Positions 13,429-21,196 of a stretch of 25,260 nt of DNA are shown here, in pieces (positions within the stretch are counted from its first letter, which is position 1; each line of letters begins with the position of its first letter). The notes beneath the pieces are model-generated. The model was not told the DNA's origin, ran no database searches, and saw nothing but the letters and a program-made list of their open reading frames with translations. Position numbers and translations under genes: made by a program. Source of the DNA: Candidatus Poribacteria bacterium (GTDB taxonomy: Bacteria; Abyssobacteria; SURF-5); the NCBI GenBank assembly GCA_016215705.1, contig JACRIR010000154.1, positions 1 through 25,260 on the forward strand. The letters are read 5' to 3'.

Positions 13429-14799
13429 ATGATTGGTCTTATGCGGGGGACTCTGTGGAAGAGGTTACGGTCAGTTACAATACTTTGCGCAATCATGGCG
13501 ACGATGGGAGTGGTCGGCTCCGAGGGCGCAGTGGGCGATGGCAAGGATGAGACGAAAGGAGCTTCTCCGCCACGCGTATCGGAGGAGTCGCAGAAGTGCA
13601 TTGACTGCCACCGTGACGGCGAAGTTGCGCCGGTAATCGTCAGCCAATGGCAGCAGAGCGCGCATGCCAGGAACAATGTTGGTTGTTACGAATGTCACAA
13701 GGCGGCGAAGAGCGATTCGGACGCGTTCGATCATTATGGCGCGACCATATCCATAATTGTTTCGCCGAAAGATTGCGGGGCTTGTCACGCGAAGGTGGTC
13801 GCGGAGTTTGACGGCAGCCATCATGCGAAAGGCGGCCAGATACTGGGCTCGCTCGATAACGTCCTGGGCGAAGTCGTGGAGGGCGTCCCCGCTGCGAACG
13901 CCGGCTGCAAACAATGCCACGGCTCGGAGGTGAAGGTAATCGGGAATGGGAAGCTAGACCCGACGACGTGGCCGAACACGGGTATCGGCAGGCTGAATCC
14001 CGACGGGAGCAAGGGCTCATGTTCGGCATGTCACTCGCGCCATGCGTTCTCGCCCATGTTGGCCCGGCAGCCGGAGAACTGTGGCAAATGCCACCTTGGT
14101 CCTGACCATCCTCAATATGAGATATACAACGAGTCGAAACATGGGATCGCCTTCCGCGCGTTCATACACAAGATGAATCTGTCGAGCGACAGTTGGGTTC
14201 TCGGCGTGGATTACGACGCCGCCCCGACGTGCGCCACCTGTCATATGAGCGCGACGAAGGGCCTCCCTCTGACGCACGACATCGGAACACGCATAAGCTG
14301 GAACCTGCGGCCGGAGGTGTCCATAAAGCTGGCCGATTGGGAGGGCCGGCGCGACAAGATGGAAACCGTCTGCCAGAACTGTCATACGTCCGAATACGTC
14401 GATGGGTTCTACAAACAGTTCGACGACGTGATCGAACTGTACAACGAGAAGTTTGCGAAGCCCGCTCAGGCCGTCATGAAGAAACTGAGAGAGGCCGGCA
14501 AGATCAATCCGACTCCGTTTGACGAAGAGATCGAATGGACGTACTTCTTCCTCTGGCATCACGAAGGACGCCGCGCGCGTCACGGCGCGTCAATGATGGG
14601 ACCCGACTACACGCAGTGGCACGGTTTCTACGAGGTCGCGCACAGGTTCTACATCGAGTTCATGCCGCAGGCCGAACACCTGTTGCCCGGCGTCACCGCT
14701 GAGTACATGAACAGTGATTTCCACAAATGGACGCAGGGATTGAGCCCTGAAGAGCGTGAGCGAATCCGGAAATTCTATCAGGAGCGCTACGGGCAATAA
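13429..14799 (+). CDS. Octaheme c-type cytochrome, hydroxylamine oxidoreductase (HAO)-like
   Basis: A 456-residue secreted cytochrome. Residues 1-35 form a Sec signal peptide (basic MRGTLWKRLR, then a hydrophobic run). Eight CxxCH heme sites occur at 57, 86, 116, 160, 198, 218, 268 and 315, the count and spacing of the HAO family, with a helical heme-free C-terminal third. In HAO the fourth heme is the catalytic P460, cross-linked to a tyrosine from a neighbouring subunit; MMGPDYTQWHGFYEV (389-403) holds candidate tyrosines, but alignment is needed. Enzymes of this type either oxidise hydroxylamine or, lacking the cross-link, reduce nitrite or hydroxylamine. No HaoB, NrfH/NapC-like partner or C-terminal membrane helix is present. 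GGGAGG lies six bases before the ATG. Expression is probably controlled through the CRP-type site at 13325-13342. Confidence 0.93.
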   Translation: MIGLMRGTLWKRLRSVTILCAIMATMGVVGSEGAVGDGKDETKGASPPRVSEESQKCIDCHRDGEVAPVIVSQWQQSAHARNNVGCYECHKAAKSDSDAFDHYGATISIIVSPKDCGACHAKVVAEFDGSHHAKGGQILGSLDNVLGEVVEGVPAANAGCKQCHGSEVKVIGNGKLDPTTWPNTGIGRLNPDGSKGSCSACHSRHAFSPMLARQPENCGKCHLGPDHPQYEIYNESKHGIAFRAFIHKMNLSSDSWVLGVDYDAAPTCATCHMSATKGLPLTHDIGTRISWNLRPEVSIKLADWEGRRDKMETVCQNCHTSEYVDGFYKQFDDVIELYNEKFAKPAQAVMKKLREAGKINPTPFDEEIEWTYFFLWHHEGRRARHGASMMGPDYTQWHGFYEVAHRFYIEFMPQAEHLLPGVTAEYMNSDFHKWTQGLSPEERERIRKFYQERYGQ

Positions 14800-14800
14800 A

Positions 14801-14828
14801 AGGCGAAAGGGCAAAGGCGGAAGGGAAC
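14801..14828. repeat. Heptamer array after the octaheme cytochrome
   Basis: Four successive 7-base units directly follow the stop codon: AGGCGAA (14801), AGGGCAA (14808), AGGCGGA (14815), AGGGAAC (14822). The unit sequence differs from the other arrays but the period is the same. The rest of the spacer to 14937 holds a short GACGC-GAAG-GCGTC hairpin and no terminator with a U-run. Confidence 0.6.
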
Positions 14829-14937
14829 ACTCACCGTCTATCCATATTTGCGCGAACGCATCGGGGAATACGACTTCCTCGGTGCGTTTCGCTTTTTCCG
14901 GAAATCCGGCGGACGGGACGCGAAGGCGTCGGCCTCG

Positions 14938-15933
14938 CTACAACCTGAGTAGGCACGAGGCCCATGTGAAGCCTGAGCCGAAGGCCGCGAGCATTATCAG
15001 GTCGCCCTTTTTTGCTTTGCCTTCATGAATGGCTTCATTCAGCGCGATGGGAATCGAGGCAGCCGTAGTGTTTCCGTACCTCTGGATATTATTGTAGATT
15101 TTCTCCGGCGGGATACCGAGCGTTTCACCCACGAACTCGTTGATGCGCAAATTTGCCTGGTGCGGCACAAACAGGGCGATGTCGCTCAGGGTGACGCCGT
15201 TTGCGGTAAGCGCCTCGTTGATGACCTCGGGTAGCTTCTCGACCGCCATCTTGAACACCTTTCGGCCATTCATCCGGGGATAGTGCCGACCTTGCTCCAG
15301 ATGCTCTTTTGAGAGCCGGGGGTTATAGCGACTCGCCGGAATCTCGAGCCAGAGGTCCTTCGCGAATCTTCCGTCCGCATGAAGATGCGTCGAGAGTATG
15401 CCCCTGTCTTCCTCCGTCGCGCCCAGGATGGCCGCGCCTGCGCCGTCACCGAACAGGACCGTCACATCACGACCCCTGTCGGTATACTCGAGGGCGGTCG
15501 AATGAACTTCGGCGCCAACGACGAGTATGCGCTCGTACTTGCCCATTCGTATGAAGGCGTCAGCAACCGACAGACTGTAAATAAAACCTGAGCATTGGTT
15601 GCGTAGATCGAGGGCGCCTATTCCGGGCAGGCCGAGTTTATCTTGCAGCACGCAGGCAGAACCCGGGAAGAAGTAGTCCGGACTTAGCGTGGCGAAAATA
15701 ATGAATTCGACGTCGCTCATCCGCATGCCGGCCGCTTTGACCGCTTCTTCGGCGGCCGGAATGGCGAGGTCGGAGCCGCCGACATCATCTCCGTTCGCAT
15801 ACCGTCTCTCGACGATTCCCGTTCTTTGTTGAATCCAATCGTCGCTCGTGTTGAACATCCTGGCGAGATCATGATTAGTAACGACGCGGTCCGGCAGGTA
15901 CTGTCCCAGTCCCAATATAGCCGCTCTTGGCAT
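14938..15933 (-). CDS. fabH: 3-oxoacyl-ACP synthase III (FabH)
   Basis: A 331-residue thiolase-fold condensing enzyme that joins acetyl-CoA (or another acyl-CoA) to malonyl-ACP to start fatty acid synthesis. The Cys-His-Asn triad is complete: Cys114 in DLRNQCSGFIYSL, His258 in FVPHQANLRI and Asn288 in YGNTTAASIP. The glycine-rich FGDGAGAAIL and C-terminal AAFGSGFTWAS also match. It stands alone, without other fab genes, so a specialised starter unit or an OleA-like role cannot be excluded, but the triad and length fit FabH. Expressed from its own promoter at 16024-16053 with a leader of about 84 bases that contains a CAAGGC/GCCTTG hairpin. Converges on the octaheme cytochrome gene. Confidence 0.93.
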   Translation of the reverse strand: MPRAAILGLGQYLPDRVVTNHDLARMFNTSDDWIQQRTGIVERRYANGDDVGGSDLAIPAAEEAVKAAGMRMSDVEFIIFATLSPDYFFPGSACVLQDKLGLPGIGALDLRNQCSGFIYSLSVADAFIRMGKYERILVVGAEVHSTALEYTDRGRDVTVLFGDGAGAAILGATEEDRGILSTHLHADGRFAKDLWLEIPASRYNPRLSKEHLEQGRHYPRMNGRKVFKMAVEKLPEVINEALTANGVTLSDIALFVPHQANLRINEFVGETLGIPPEKIYNNIQRYGNTTAASIPIALNEAIHEGKAKKGDLIMLAAFGSGFTWASCLLRL

Positions 15934-15958
15934 TTTGCCGTCTCACTTCCATAGAAAA

Positions 15959-15979
15959 CAAGGCATTCTCAACGCCTTG
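15959..15979 (-). promoter_or_regulatory. Hairpin in the fabH leader
   Basis: CAAGGC (15959-15964), a nine-base loop, GCCTTG (15974-15979): a perfect six-base palindrome 26 bases before the FabH start, inside the predicted leader. It could be an RNA hairpin or a protein operator. No known operator motif is recognised. Confidence 0.35.
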
Positions 15980-16023
15980 ACTAAGCCGAGCCAGTGGAGT
16001 CCCTGTGACGCTGCATTGGCGTA

Positions 16024-16053
16024 ATTCTAGCAGACGTCCGTTTTTTCAGTCAA
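16024..16053 (-). promoter_or_regulatory. Sigma-70-type promoter for fabH
   Basis: Minus strand TTGACT (16048-16053), 18 bases, TAGAAT (16024-16029), the same hexamers and spacing as the MFS promoter at 3073-3102. Predicted start near 16017. The remaining spacer to 16217 shows no other clear signal. Confidence 0.65.
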
Positions 16054-16217
16054 GCATTCGATTTGACCTCCGCATCGGGAACGTGGTACGCTACGAATTG
16101 CGATTGGTCTCTGAAGTCATCGTGACTGTTGCCAATTCGCTTAAATGCTGACAGACTGGCACGCAGGCGGCACATGAAACGCGGGACTCATCGGGTCGTG
16201 GTCATCGAGAAGGCGAG

Positions 16218-17354
16218 GTGAGTGCATTGAGTTCGCGGCAACAAGTTGAGATTGTGCGAGTGGATTCGGAGCAGAGCCTGATGGAGTTCATAAGATTCCC
16301 GTGGGAAATATATCGCGGGAACGAGCACTGGGTTCCGCCGCTCATCAAGGAGCAGAAGCAGTTTCTGGGCCCCGCCAATCCCTTCTTTCAACATTCCGAA
16401 GCCGAGTATTACCTTGCGCGCAAAGGGGGAAAGACATGCGGTCGTATCTCCGTCAGCATCGACCGAAACTACATCGACTTCCATGAGGAGAAGATGGGGT
16501 GTTTCGGTTTCCTCGAGGTGATAGACGACTTCGAGGTCACTTCCAGGCTGCTCGATACGGCCCGGGATCGACTTAAGGAAAAAGGATTGGAGGTCATGAG
16601 GGGGCCATTCAACTTTACGACGAACCACGAGTGCGGATTGCTCGTCGACGGCTTCGATACGGACCCCGTCATGCTCACGACGTATAATCCGCCCTATTAC
16701 GTCGAACTGGTGGAGAAGTACGGCCTGAAAAAGGCGCGCGATCTGTATTCTTACTATATTACCGACCTCGCGCTCAATAACTCATACGTGCGAAAACTCG
16801 TGGAAAAAGCGAAGGAGAACCATGTGACTGCTCGCACCGTAAACCTCAGGGATATGCGCGGCGAGATGGAGCGAGTGAAGCACGTCTACAACAACGCCTG
16901 GAGCAAGAACTGGGGCTTCGTGCCGCTGACCGACGCCGAGATCGAGGACATTGCCCATCACATGAAGGACCTCGTGATAGAGGACTTGACGTATATCGGC
17001 GAAATCGGGGACAATCCCATCGGCTTTCTTATGTTCCTGCCCGACTATAATGTAGCCGCCAAGAAAATGAACGGGAAGATGGGGCCGATCCAGATACTCC
17101 AATTCCTCTGGTACAAGAGCCGCATCAAGAAAGGCCGCCTGTTCATGATGGGGGTTCACAGGGACTACCAAAAGACGGGCGTGGCGGCGGCGATGCTCGC
17201 GAGGGTTTGCGACACCGCCATCCGCAAAGGATTCAAAGGCGCAGAGCTCTCGTGGATTCTTGAGGACAACGTCCCCGTTCGCACCGTATGCGAGATGATA
17301 GGCGGAAAAATCTATAAGACCCACCGCATTTACGAGCTTCCTTTGACCGACTGA
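16218..17354 (+). CDS. GNAT-fold N-acetyltransferase-like protein
   Basis: A 378-residue cytoplasmic protein with a C-terminal GNAT fold. The acetyl-CoA loop region is MMGVHRDYQKTGVAAAMLARV (about 309-328), followed by the family's terminal strand pattern ending in GGKIYKTHRIYEL. The N-terminal half contains PWEIYRGNEHWVPPLIKEQKQFL and FGFLEVIDDFEV, which look like a second, degenerate acyltransferase-like domain. The family is widespread but uncharacterised, and the acceptor is unknown; amino acid, lipid and polysaccharide acceptors are all possible. The GTG start follows GAGAAGGCGAG. The last 25 bases overlap the convergent PAP2 gene. Confidence 0.8.
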   Translation: MSALSSRQQVEIVRVDSEQSLMEFIRFPWEIYRGNEHWVPPLIKEQKQFLGPANPFFQHSEAEYYLARKGGKTCGRISVSIDRNYIDFHEEKMGCFGFLEVIDDFEVTSRLLDTARDRLKEKGLEVMRGPFNFTTNHECGLLVDGFDTDPVMLTTYNPPYYVELVEKYGLKKARDLYSYYITDLALNNSYVRKLVEKAKENHVTARTVNLRDMRGEMERVKHVYNNAWSKNWGFVPLTDAEIEDIAHHMKDLVIEDLTYIGEIGDNPIGFLMFLPDYNVAAKKMNGKMGPIQILQFLWYKSRIKKGRLFMMGVHRDYQKTGVAAAMLARVCDTAIRKGFKGAELSWILEDNVPVRTVCEMIGGKIYKTHRIYELPLTD

Positions 17355-18250
17355 AGCACAATTCGGTCCCACGCATTCTGAATGAGGCCGGCTATGTATA
17401 CAGCCGCGATGGCAAGGATGGAGCCTGCCAGAACGTCGATCACGTAGTGATATCGCAGCAGGACGGTCGAGAGAATCAATCCCGTGCCTACCGGAAGCAT
17501 TATCCAGAACAGCCGCCGCTCGTACCGGTAACAGCAGACGAGTGTGATGAGCGTTACTGCCACGTGTCCGCTCGGGAAACAGTCGTAGCGATACGGCTCG
17601 AGACCGGCCAGTGTGGTGCGGATGAAGCCACCCACCCATTTGCCTTCAAGCGGGATCGAATGGAATGCCTCCAGGTTCAGGTAGGGCCCGCTCGAGGGAA
17701 AAAACAGGTTTCCGACGTAAGAGAGATAGAAGCCGAGACACACTGCGATCCCGACCGCCTCAAATTCCCGCATTCTTCTCTTTCTGTACAGAACGGACAC
17801 GAGGATCACCGGCAGAAAATAGAAACTTGCGTAACACATCTCGAGCGCATCCACGAGGTACGGGTTCACGAACTGCGACAAGAAAACCGTCGGATGAACT
17901 CCGAACATTGCATAATCGATCGCGATCAGATGCCTGTCAACCTCATAGGGAAGCAAGTGGTGCACTATCTTTCCCAGGCTGAAGAAGATGAGGATCACAA
18001 AGCACACAGGATACCATCTTCTGAGGAAAGCATCCGACGGCCTGGGGTTGCCCCGGCTGAACCAGATCAGGCAGCCGCTCACGGCCAACATGACCGAATA
18101 AAGGAGAATCAGCAAGCGCCATGCCTGCACTCTCTCATTGAACAGCACGCTCATAACAAGCAGAGCAAGAACGAACGACAGGTTTATGATATCCGTCGGC
18201 AGCATCAATTGAGTCATTCGAACTGCCGGTTTATTGCGGTCCCGCCCCAT
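17330..18250 (-). CDS. PAP2 superfamily membrane phosphatase (inositolphosphotransferase-like)
   Basis: A 306-residue membrane protein with about six to eight hydrophobic helices. Two signature motifs are visible: FPSGH (225-229), with the catalytic histidine, and RYHYVIDV (266-273), the histidine-aspartate motif. The preceding FPSSGPYLN segment and overall layout recall the PAP2_3 (Aur1/Ipt1-like) branch, which hydrolyses or transfers phosphate on lipid intermediates. Possible substrates are phosphatidic acid or undecaprenyl pyrophosphate; the choice cannot be made here. The ATG at 18250 is preferred over the upstream in-frame TTG, since GAGAGGAG lies seven bases before it. It follows rlmN by 15 bases and is probably cotranscribed. 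Its 3' end overlaps the opposing GNAT gene. Confidence 0.87.
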   Translation of the reverse strand: MGRDRNKPAVRMTQLMLPTDIINLSFVLALLVMSVLFNERVQAWRLLILLYSVMLAVSGCLIWFSRGNPRPSDAFLRRWYPVCFVILIFFSLGKIVHHLLPYEVDRHLIAIDYAMFGVHPTVFLSQFVNPYLVDALEMCYASFYFLPVILVSVLYRKRRMREFEAVGIAVCLGFYLSYVGNLFFPSSGPYLNLEAFHSIPLEGKWVGGFIRTTLAGLEPYRYDCFPSGHVAVTLITLVCCYRYERRLFWIMLPVGTGLILSTVLLRYHYVIDVLAGSILAIAAVYIAGLIQNAWDRIVLQSVKGSS

Positions 18251-18260
18251 CAAGTTCTCC

Positions 18261-18281
18261 TCTCACTATCCACTATCCGCT
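18261..18281. repeat. Heptamer array at the rlmN-PAP2 junction
   Basis: Three consecutive units TCTCACT (18261), ATCCACT (18268), ATCCGCT (18275), with ACCAAGC after them as a possible fourth. The array covers the rlmN stop codon (18266-18268) and its last sense codons, so the end of the RlmN protein (VADSG) appears to be encoded by repeat sequence. Confidence 0.45.
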
Positions 18282-19330
18282 ACCAAGCCGGCGTTTCTCA
18301 ACTGGCCGCAGGCGCCCTCGACGTCGAGGCCGCGCGAACGCCTTATAAATGCCAGAACGCCTGCGTTTCTCAGCGTCGCCTGGAATCGCAGAATCCGTTC
18401 TCGCGGGGGCGCCGCGAATCTGCCGGACAAAACCGGGTTACACTCGATCAAGTTGACTTTCGCGTCCAGGGACAGAGATATCTTAGCCAATTTTGCCGCT
18501 TCCGGCAAGGAATCATTCACGTCGCGCATCAGCATATACTCGATCGTCAGCGGAGTGCGCCGATTACGCGCGAGGAGCCGGCACGCATCGAGGGTTTCTT
18601 CGAGCGGATACTTGCGGTTGATCGGCATTAGGCGACTTCGCGTCTTGTTGTCGGTTGCGTGCAGCGAAAGCGCGAGCCGAACCGGTAGATCGTCATCCGC
18701 CAGCCTCCGTATTCCGGGCGCATAGCCTGCCGTTGAAATGGTGACGCGCCTCTTTCCCAATGCAAAACATCTCTCGTGAATGAATATGCGGACGGCCTTC
18801 GCGGTGGCCTCATAATTTGCGAGCGGCTCGCCCATCCCCATCAAGACGATGTTGGTCAGTCTCCCCGCGTCGGGATCGTATTGCGCCCATCGGGCCTGGT
18901 CGACTATTTCGCCCGTGGAAAGATTACGCGCGAGACCGCCTGCGCCGCTGGCGCAAAAGACACAGCCGAATGCGCAGCCGACCTGAGTCGAGACACAGAC
19001 GGTGCTGTGTCCGGCCTCCGGCATAAGAACTGTTTCCACCGTCATTCCGTCACTCAACTCGAAGAGAATCTTCTTCGTGCGATCGCGCTGCGAAACTTGA
19101 ACCTTCAGCGCACGGATGTCAGTGATGAAGAGCTCTTCCGCCAATTCGTCTCGAAGCCGCTTCGGCAGGTTCGTCATCGCGTCGAGCGAGCGCGCATTAT
19201 GCTGGTAGAGCCATTCCGTCACCTGCGCGGAGCGATAGGCCTCGAGTCCTCGTCGGGCCATCAACTCGCTAATCTCCTCGGGCAGCATTCCGAGCAGGTC
19301 AAGCTTTTTTGCGGAATTCTGAGCCATCAT
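18266..19330 (-). CDS. rlmN: Dual-specificity 23S rRNA/tRNA methyltransferase RlmN
   Basis: A radical SAM enzyme that methylates C2 of A2503 in 23S rRNA and A37 in tRNA. The frame is open to a GTG at 19417, but no ribosome site is seen there; the ATG at 19330 (or the next one at 19327) gives about 354 residues, the normal length. Counting from 19330, the cluster motif GCAFGCVFCASG supplies C119, C123 and C126. LMGMGEPLANYE, RRVTISTAGYAPGI and LALSLHATD are family signatures, and GLDVEGACGQL near the end holds Cys341, the residue that carries the transient methyl group. All essential cysteines are present. It is followed closely by the PAP2 gene and preceded by yjbQ on the same strand. Confidence 0.95.
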   Translation of the reverse strand: MMAQNSAKKLDLLGMLPEEISELMARRGLEAYRSAQVTEWLYQHNARSLDAMTNLPKRLRDELAEELFITDIRALKVQVSQRDRTKKILFELSDGMTVETVLMPEAGHSTVCVSTQVGCAFGCVFCASGAGGLARNLSTGEIVDQARWAQYDPDAGRLTNIVLMGMGEPLANYEATAKAVRIFIHERCFALGKRRVTISTAGYAPGIRRLADDDLPVRLALSLHATDNKTRSRLMPINRKYPLEETLDACRLLARNRRTPLTIEYMLMRDVNDSLPEAAKLAKISLSLDAKVNLIECNPVLSGRFAAPPRERILRFQATLRNAGVLAFIRRSRGLDVEGACGQLRNAGLVADSG

Positions 19331-19445
19331 TACCCGCCGGGTCGCCTCTACATTCGCAACCCGGAGAAAGAAGCAGCCGTAGTTCTGAAAGAGACCACTA
19401 AGACATTCAGGCAACACGCCGACAAGAACTAACCCCGGCGTTCCC

Positions 19446-19853
19446 TCACATTTTGGCGGAAATCACGCTAACAAAAACCGACCTTCGGCGGGGACCGTCA
19501 AATTCGCAGAAAAAGACGCCTTGCCATGTGCCCAGCGTAAGGCGTGAATCATGAATAGGGATCATATGTGAAAAACCGATGAGCGCTGATTTTATGTGGC
19601 TGTCGGAGTTTCCTTCTGAATGGCGGTACTGGGGGTCATCTCGTGGCGCCAGCCGCGAAAGCATCCCGAGTATATCCCGGCATACACTCGGGTCGGCGTT
19701 TTCGTTCACCGTCACCCCCGCTGTCGTATGCGGAACGTAGACGATGCAGAAACCCTCATGCACGGCGGATTTCTTGACTACGTTCTCAACAGACCGTGTG
19801 ATGTCTATAAACTCTTCGCGCGATTTGCTGGAAACTTCGATTTCTTCAAACAT
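19446..19853 (-). CDS. yjbQ: YjbQ family protein (UPF0047)
   Basis: A 135-residue protein of the YjbQ/UPF0047 family, some members of which are annotated as secondary thiamine-phosphate synthases. Family signatures are VPHTTAGVTVNENADPSV (about 45-62), HSEGNSDSHIKSALIG (84-99) and LGTWQGVFFCEFDGPRRR (107-124); the conserved histidines in the first two are proposed metal ligands. Length and ends are normal. AAGGAGA lies upstream of the ATG. It precedes rlmN by 115 bases on the same strand. The physiological role is unsettled. Confidence 0.9.
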   Translation of the reverse strand: MFEEIEVSSKSREEFIDITRSVENVVKKSAVHEGFCIVYVPHTTAGVTVNENADPSVCRDILGMLSRLAPRDDPQYRHSEGNSDSHIKSALIGFSHMIPIHDSRLTLGTWQGVFFCEFDGPRRRSVFVSVISAKM

Positions 19854-20090
19854 GAGAATGCGTTCTCCTTACAAATCCCCCTTGCGAATCTGCCCCGCAA
19901 TTCTGCAGTTGCCGACTTATTCGCATACGCATCGTGAAAGCAGGCCGCGAAAAAGCGTGCGAATGAACTGGCGACTGCTAAAGGCAATGCCGGTTAGTCA
20001 ATTGTGGAACAATCTCTTGCCGCCCCCCCTTTTTTTTGCAGAAGGAAGAGGGGCAACGCATCAACCGTCTGATCACTGGCTCAGGGCGCG
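19854..20090. other. Gene-free spacer with C7T8 tract
   Basis: No gene is supported in this 237-base spacer between the patatin stop and the YjbQ start. It has a seven-C run (20023-20029) joined to an eight-T run (20030-20037), preceded by ATTGT-GGA-ACAAT (about 20001-20013). On the plus strand this faintly resembles a terminator, but no plus-strand gene ends here. On the minus strand it becomes an A-run and would not terminate patatin transcription. Confidence 0.4.
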
Positions 20091-20921
20091 TCACGCCAGC
20101 GCAAGCAGCGGATGGTCCCGCAGCACGTTTAGGGCGGCGCGCTCACCCGCTCGAATCGAGCGGTCGGTTTCTCCGAAATCGAACATCCGGCGGCTCGGAA
20201 AATGCGGCTCAATGAGAATCAACGGATACTCGTAGAACTCGCGCAGTTGAAGCTGAAGAATGCGGCGCATCATGAGTCCGTTGCTTTGCAGTATGATGTC
20301 GAGTATCCCTTTCTGCTCGGGCACTTCGTCGGGGCGGCTGAGAGCAGGCAATCCCAGATTCACCGCGATTATCAGGTCGGCGTTGCGCTGGCGGGCTACA
20401 TGAACCGGCACATTTGTGCCGACACCGCCGTCCACATAATATGATCCGCCAATCTTCGAGGGCGGGAAAATGCCGGGAACGGCGCATGAGGCATAGACTG
20501 CCTCGTGGACCGGGACATCGTTAAGGCCCTCGCTCCCCCAGTACACTTCTTCGCCGCGGCTTAGCTCGACCGAGTTGACGAGAAGAGGTTTGTCAAGCAG
20601 TTTGAAACTGTCGATAGGGACAATGGTTTCGATATATTGATGCAGAGTTTCGCCTCGATACAGGCTGGACGCTCCGAGCCCTTTACGGACCATGTGCAGG
20701 AGCCCCAGGTCAAGGATGTCTTCGCTCCGCAACGCGAGCGCATGCCGTTCCATCTCCTCGATGTCCATGCCGCCGGCCGCCAGCGAGCATATAAGGGAGC
20801 CCATGCTCGTCCCTATATACTCATGGATGGGGATTCCGAGCGAGCGAATGGCCCTTAGCGCGCCAATATGAGCCAGACCTCGAAGGCCGCCTCCACTCAA
20901 GACAACCGCCACTTTTCCCAA
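20091..20921 (-). CDS. Patatin-like phospholipase family protein
   Basis: A serine lipid hydrolase of the patatin family. The open frame extends to a TTG at 20990, but that region contains the -10 element of the gene's own promoter. A TTG at 20921, eight bases after GGAGG, is a better start and gives 276 residues. Counting from it, the oxyanion-hole motif is GGGLRG (10-15), the nucleophile is Ser39 in GTSMG, and the catalytic aspartate is Asp164 in VDGGVGTNVP: the full Ser-Asp dyad. There is no signal peptide and no surface-exposed domain, so it is probably a cytoplasmic or inner-membrane-associated esterase similar to RssA/YchK. It is divergent from the aminotransferase-serA operon. Confidence 0.9.
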   Translation of the reverse strand: MGKVAVVLSGGGLRGLAHIGALRAIRSLGIPIHEYIGTSMGSLICSLAAGGMDIEEMERHALALRSEDILDLGLLHMVRKGLGASSLYRGETLHQYIETIVPIDSFKLLDKPLLVNSVELSRGEEVYWGSEGLNDVPVHEAVYASCAVPGIFPPSKIGGSYYVDGGVGTNVPVHVARQRNADLIIAVNLGLPALSRPDEVPEQKGILDIILQSNGLMMRRILQLQLREFYEYPLILIEPHFPSRRMFDFGETDRSIRAGERAALNVLRDHPLLALA

Positions 20922-20980
20922 TCCCGGCGCCTCCGGACAAAGCCCAAACTCATGAACGATATGTTGTTTGCTTTGAGGGA

Positions 20981-21010
20981 AGTATAGCAATCGGCAAAAT
21001 CAAAAGTCAA
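20981..21010 (-). promoter_or_regulatory. Sigma-70-type promoter for the patatin gene
   Basis: Minus strand TTGACT (21005-21010), 18 bases, TATACT (20981-20986). Predicted start near 20974, about 53 bases before the preferred TTG start. It shows that the longer reading frame beginning at 20990 cannot be fully translated from this transcript. Confidence 0.65.
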
Positions 21011-21026
21011 TAGGTTCTCGATGGGC

Positions 21027-21055
21027 TTGACACAGCGCGGCATTTTTGATAATTT
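21027..21055 (+). promoter_or_regulatory. Sigma-70-type promoter for the aminotransferase-serA operon
   Basis: A perfect TTGACA (21027-21032), 17 bases, TAATTT (21050-21055); GATAAT two bases earlier is an alternative -10. Predicted start near 21062, leaving a leader of about 135 bases. Its -35 is only 16 bases from the divergent patatin -35. Confidence 0.6.
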
Positions 21056-21097
21056 AGGTGTTTCTACTTCGGTGTGCAGAGTGCGGACAAGAACGGA

Positions 21098-21175
21098 TCA
21101 GAGACTTTTGTTGAGCAAGAAGCATCCCGGATGAGATTGTGAAAGGCGAAAGTCTCTGAGTAAGAAGTATCTTAC
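21098..21175 (+). promoter_or_regulatory. Structured leader of the aminotransferase-serA operon
   Basis: TCAGAGACTTTTG (21098-21110) pairs with CGAAAGTCTCTGA (21147-21159): 13 base pairs including one G-U. The 36-base loop contains a small CATC-CCG-GATG hairpin. A second hairpin, GTAAGA-AGTA-TCTTAC (21160-21175), stacks directly after it and ends at the AGGAG of the ribosome site region. The arrangement could be a cis-regulatory RNA. It matches no riboswitch class I recognise. Confidence 0.55.
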
Positions 21176-21196
21176 AGGAGAAGAAGAGGAATTGAC

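Noticed and set aside
13347-13550. 67-codon plus-strand open frame upstream of the cytochrome
   Set aside because: It begins inside the cytochrome promoter (between -35 and -10) and overlaps the cytochrome's signal peptide in another frame; no ribosome site.
17447-18631. 394-codon plus-strand open frame
   Set aside because: Antisense to the PAP2 gene and the end of rlmN, whose catalytic motifs are intact. No domain is visible in the translation.
20001-20037. Intrinsic terminator (ATTGT/ACAAT hairpin and T8)
   Set aside because: The T-run follows on the plus strand, where no gene ends. The stem is five pairs and 17 bases from the T-run.
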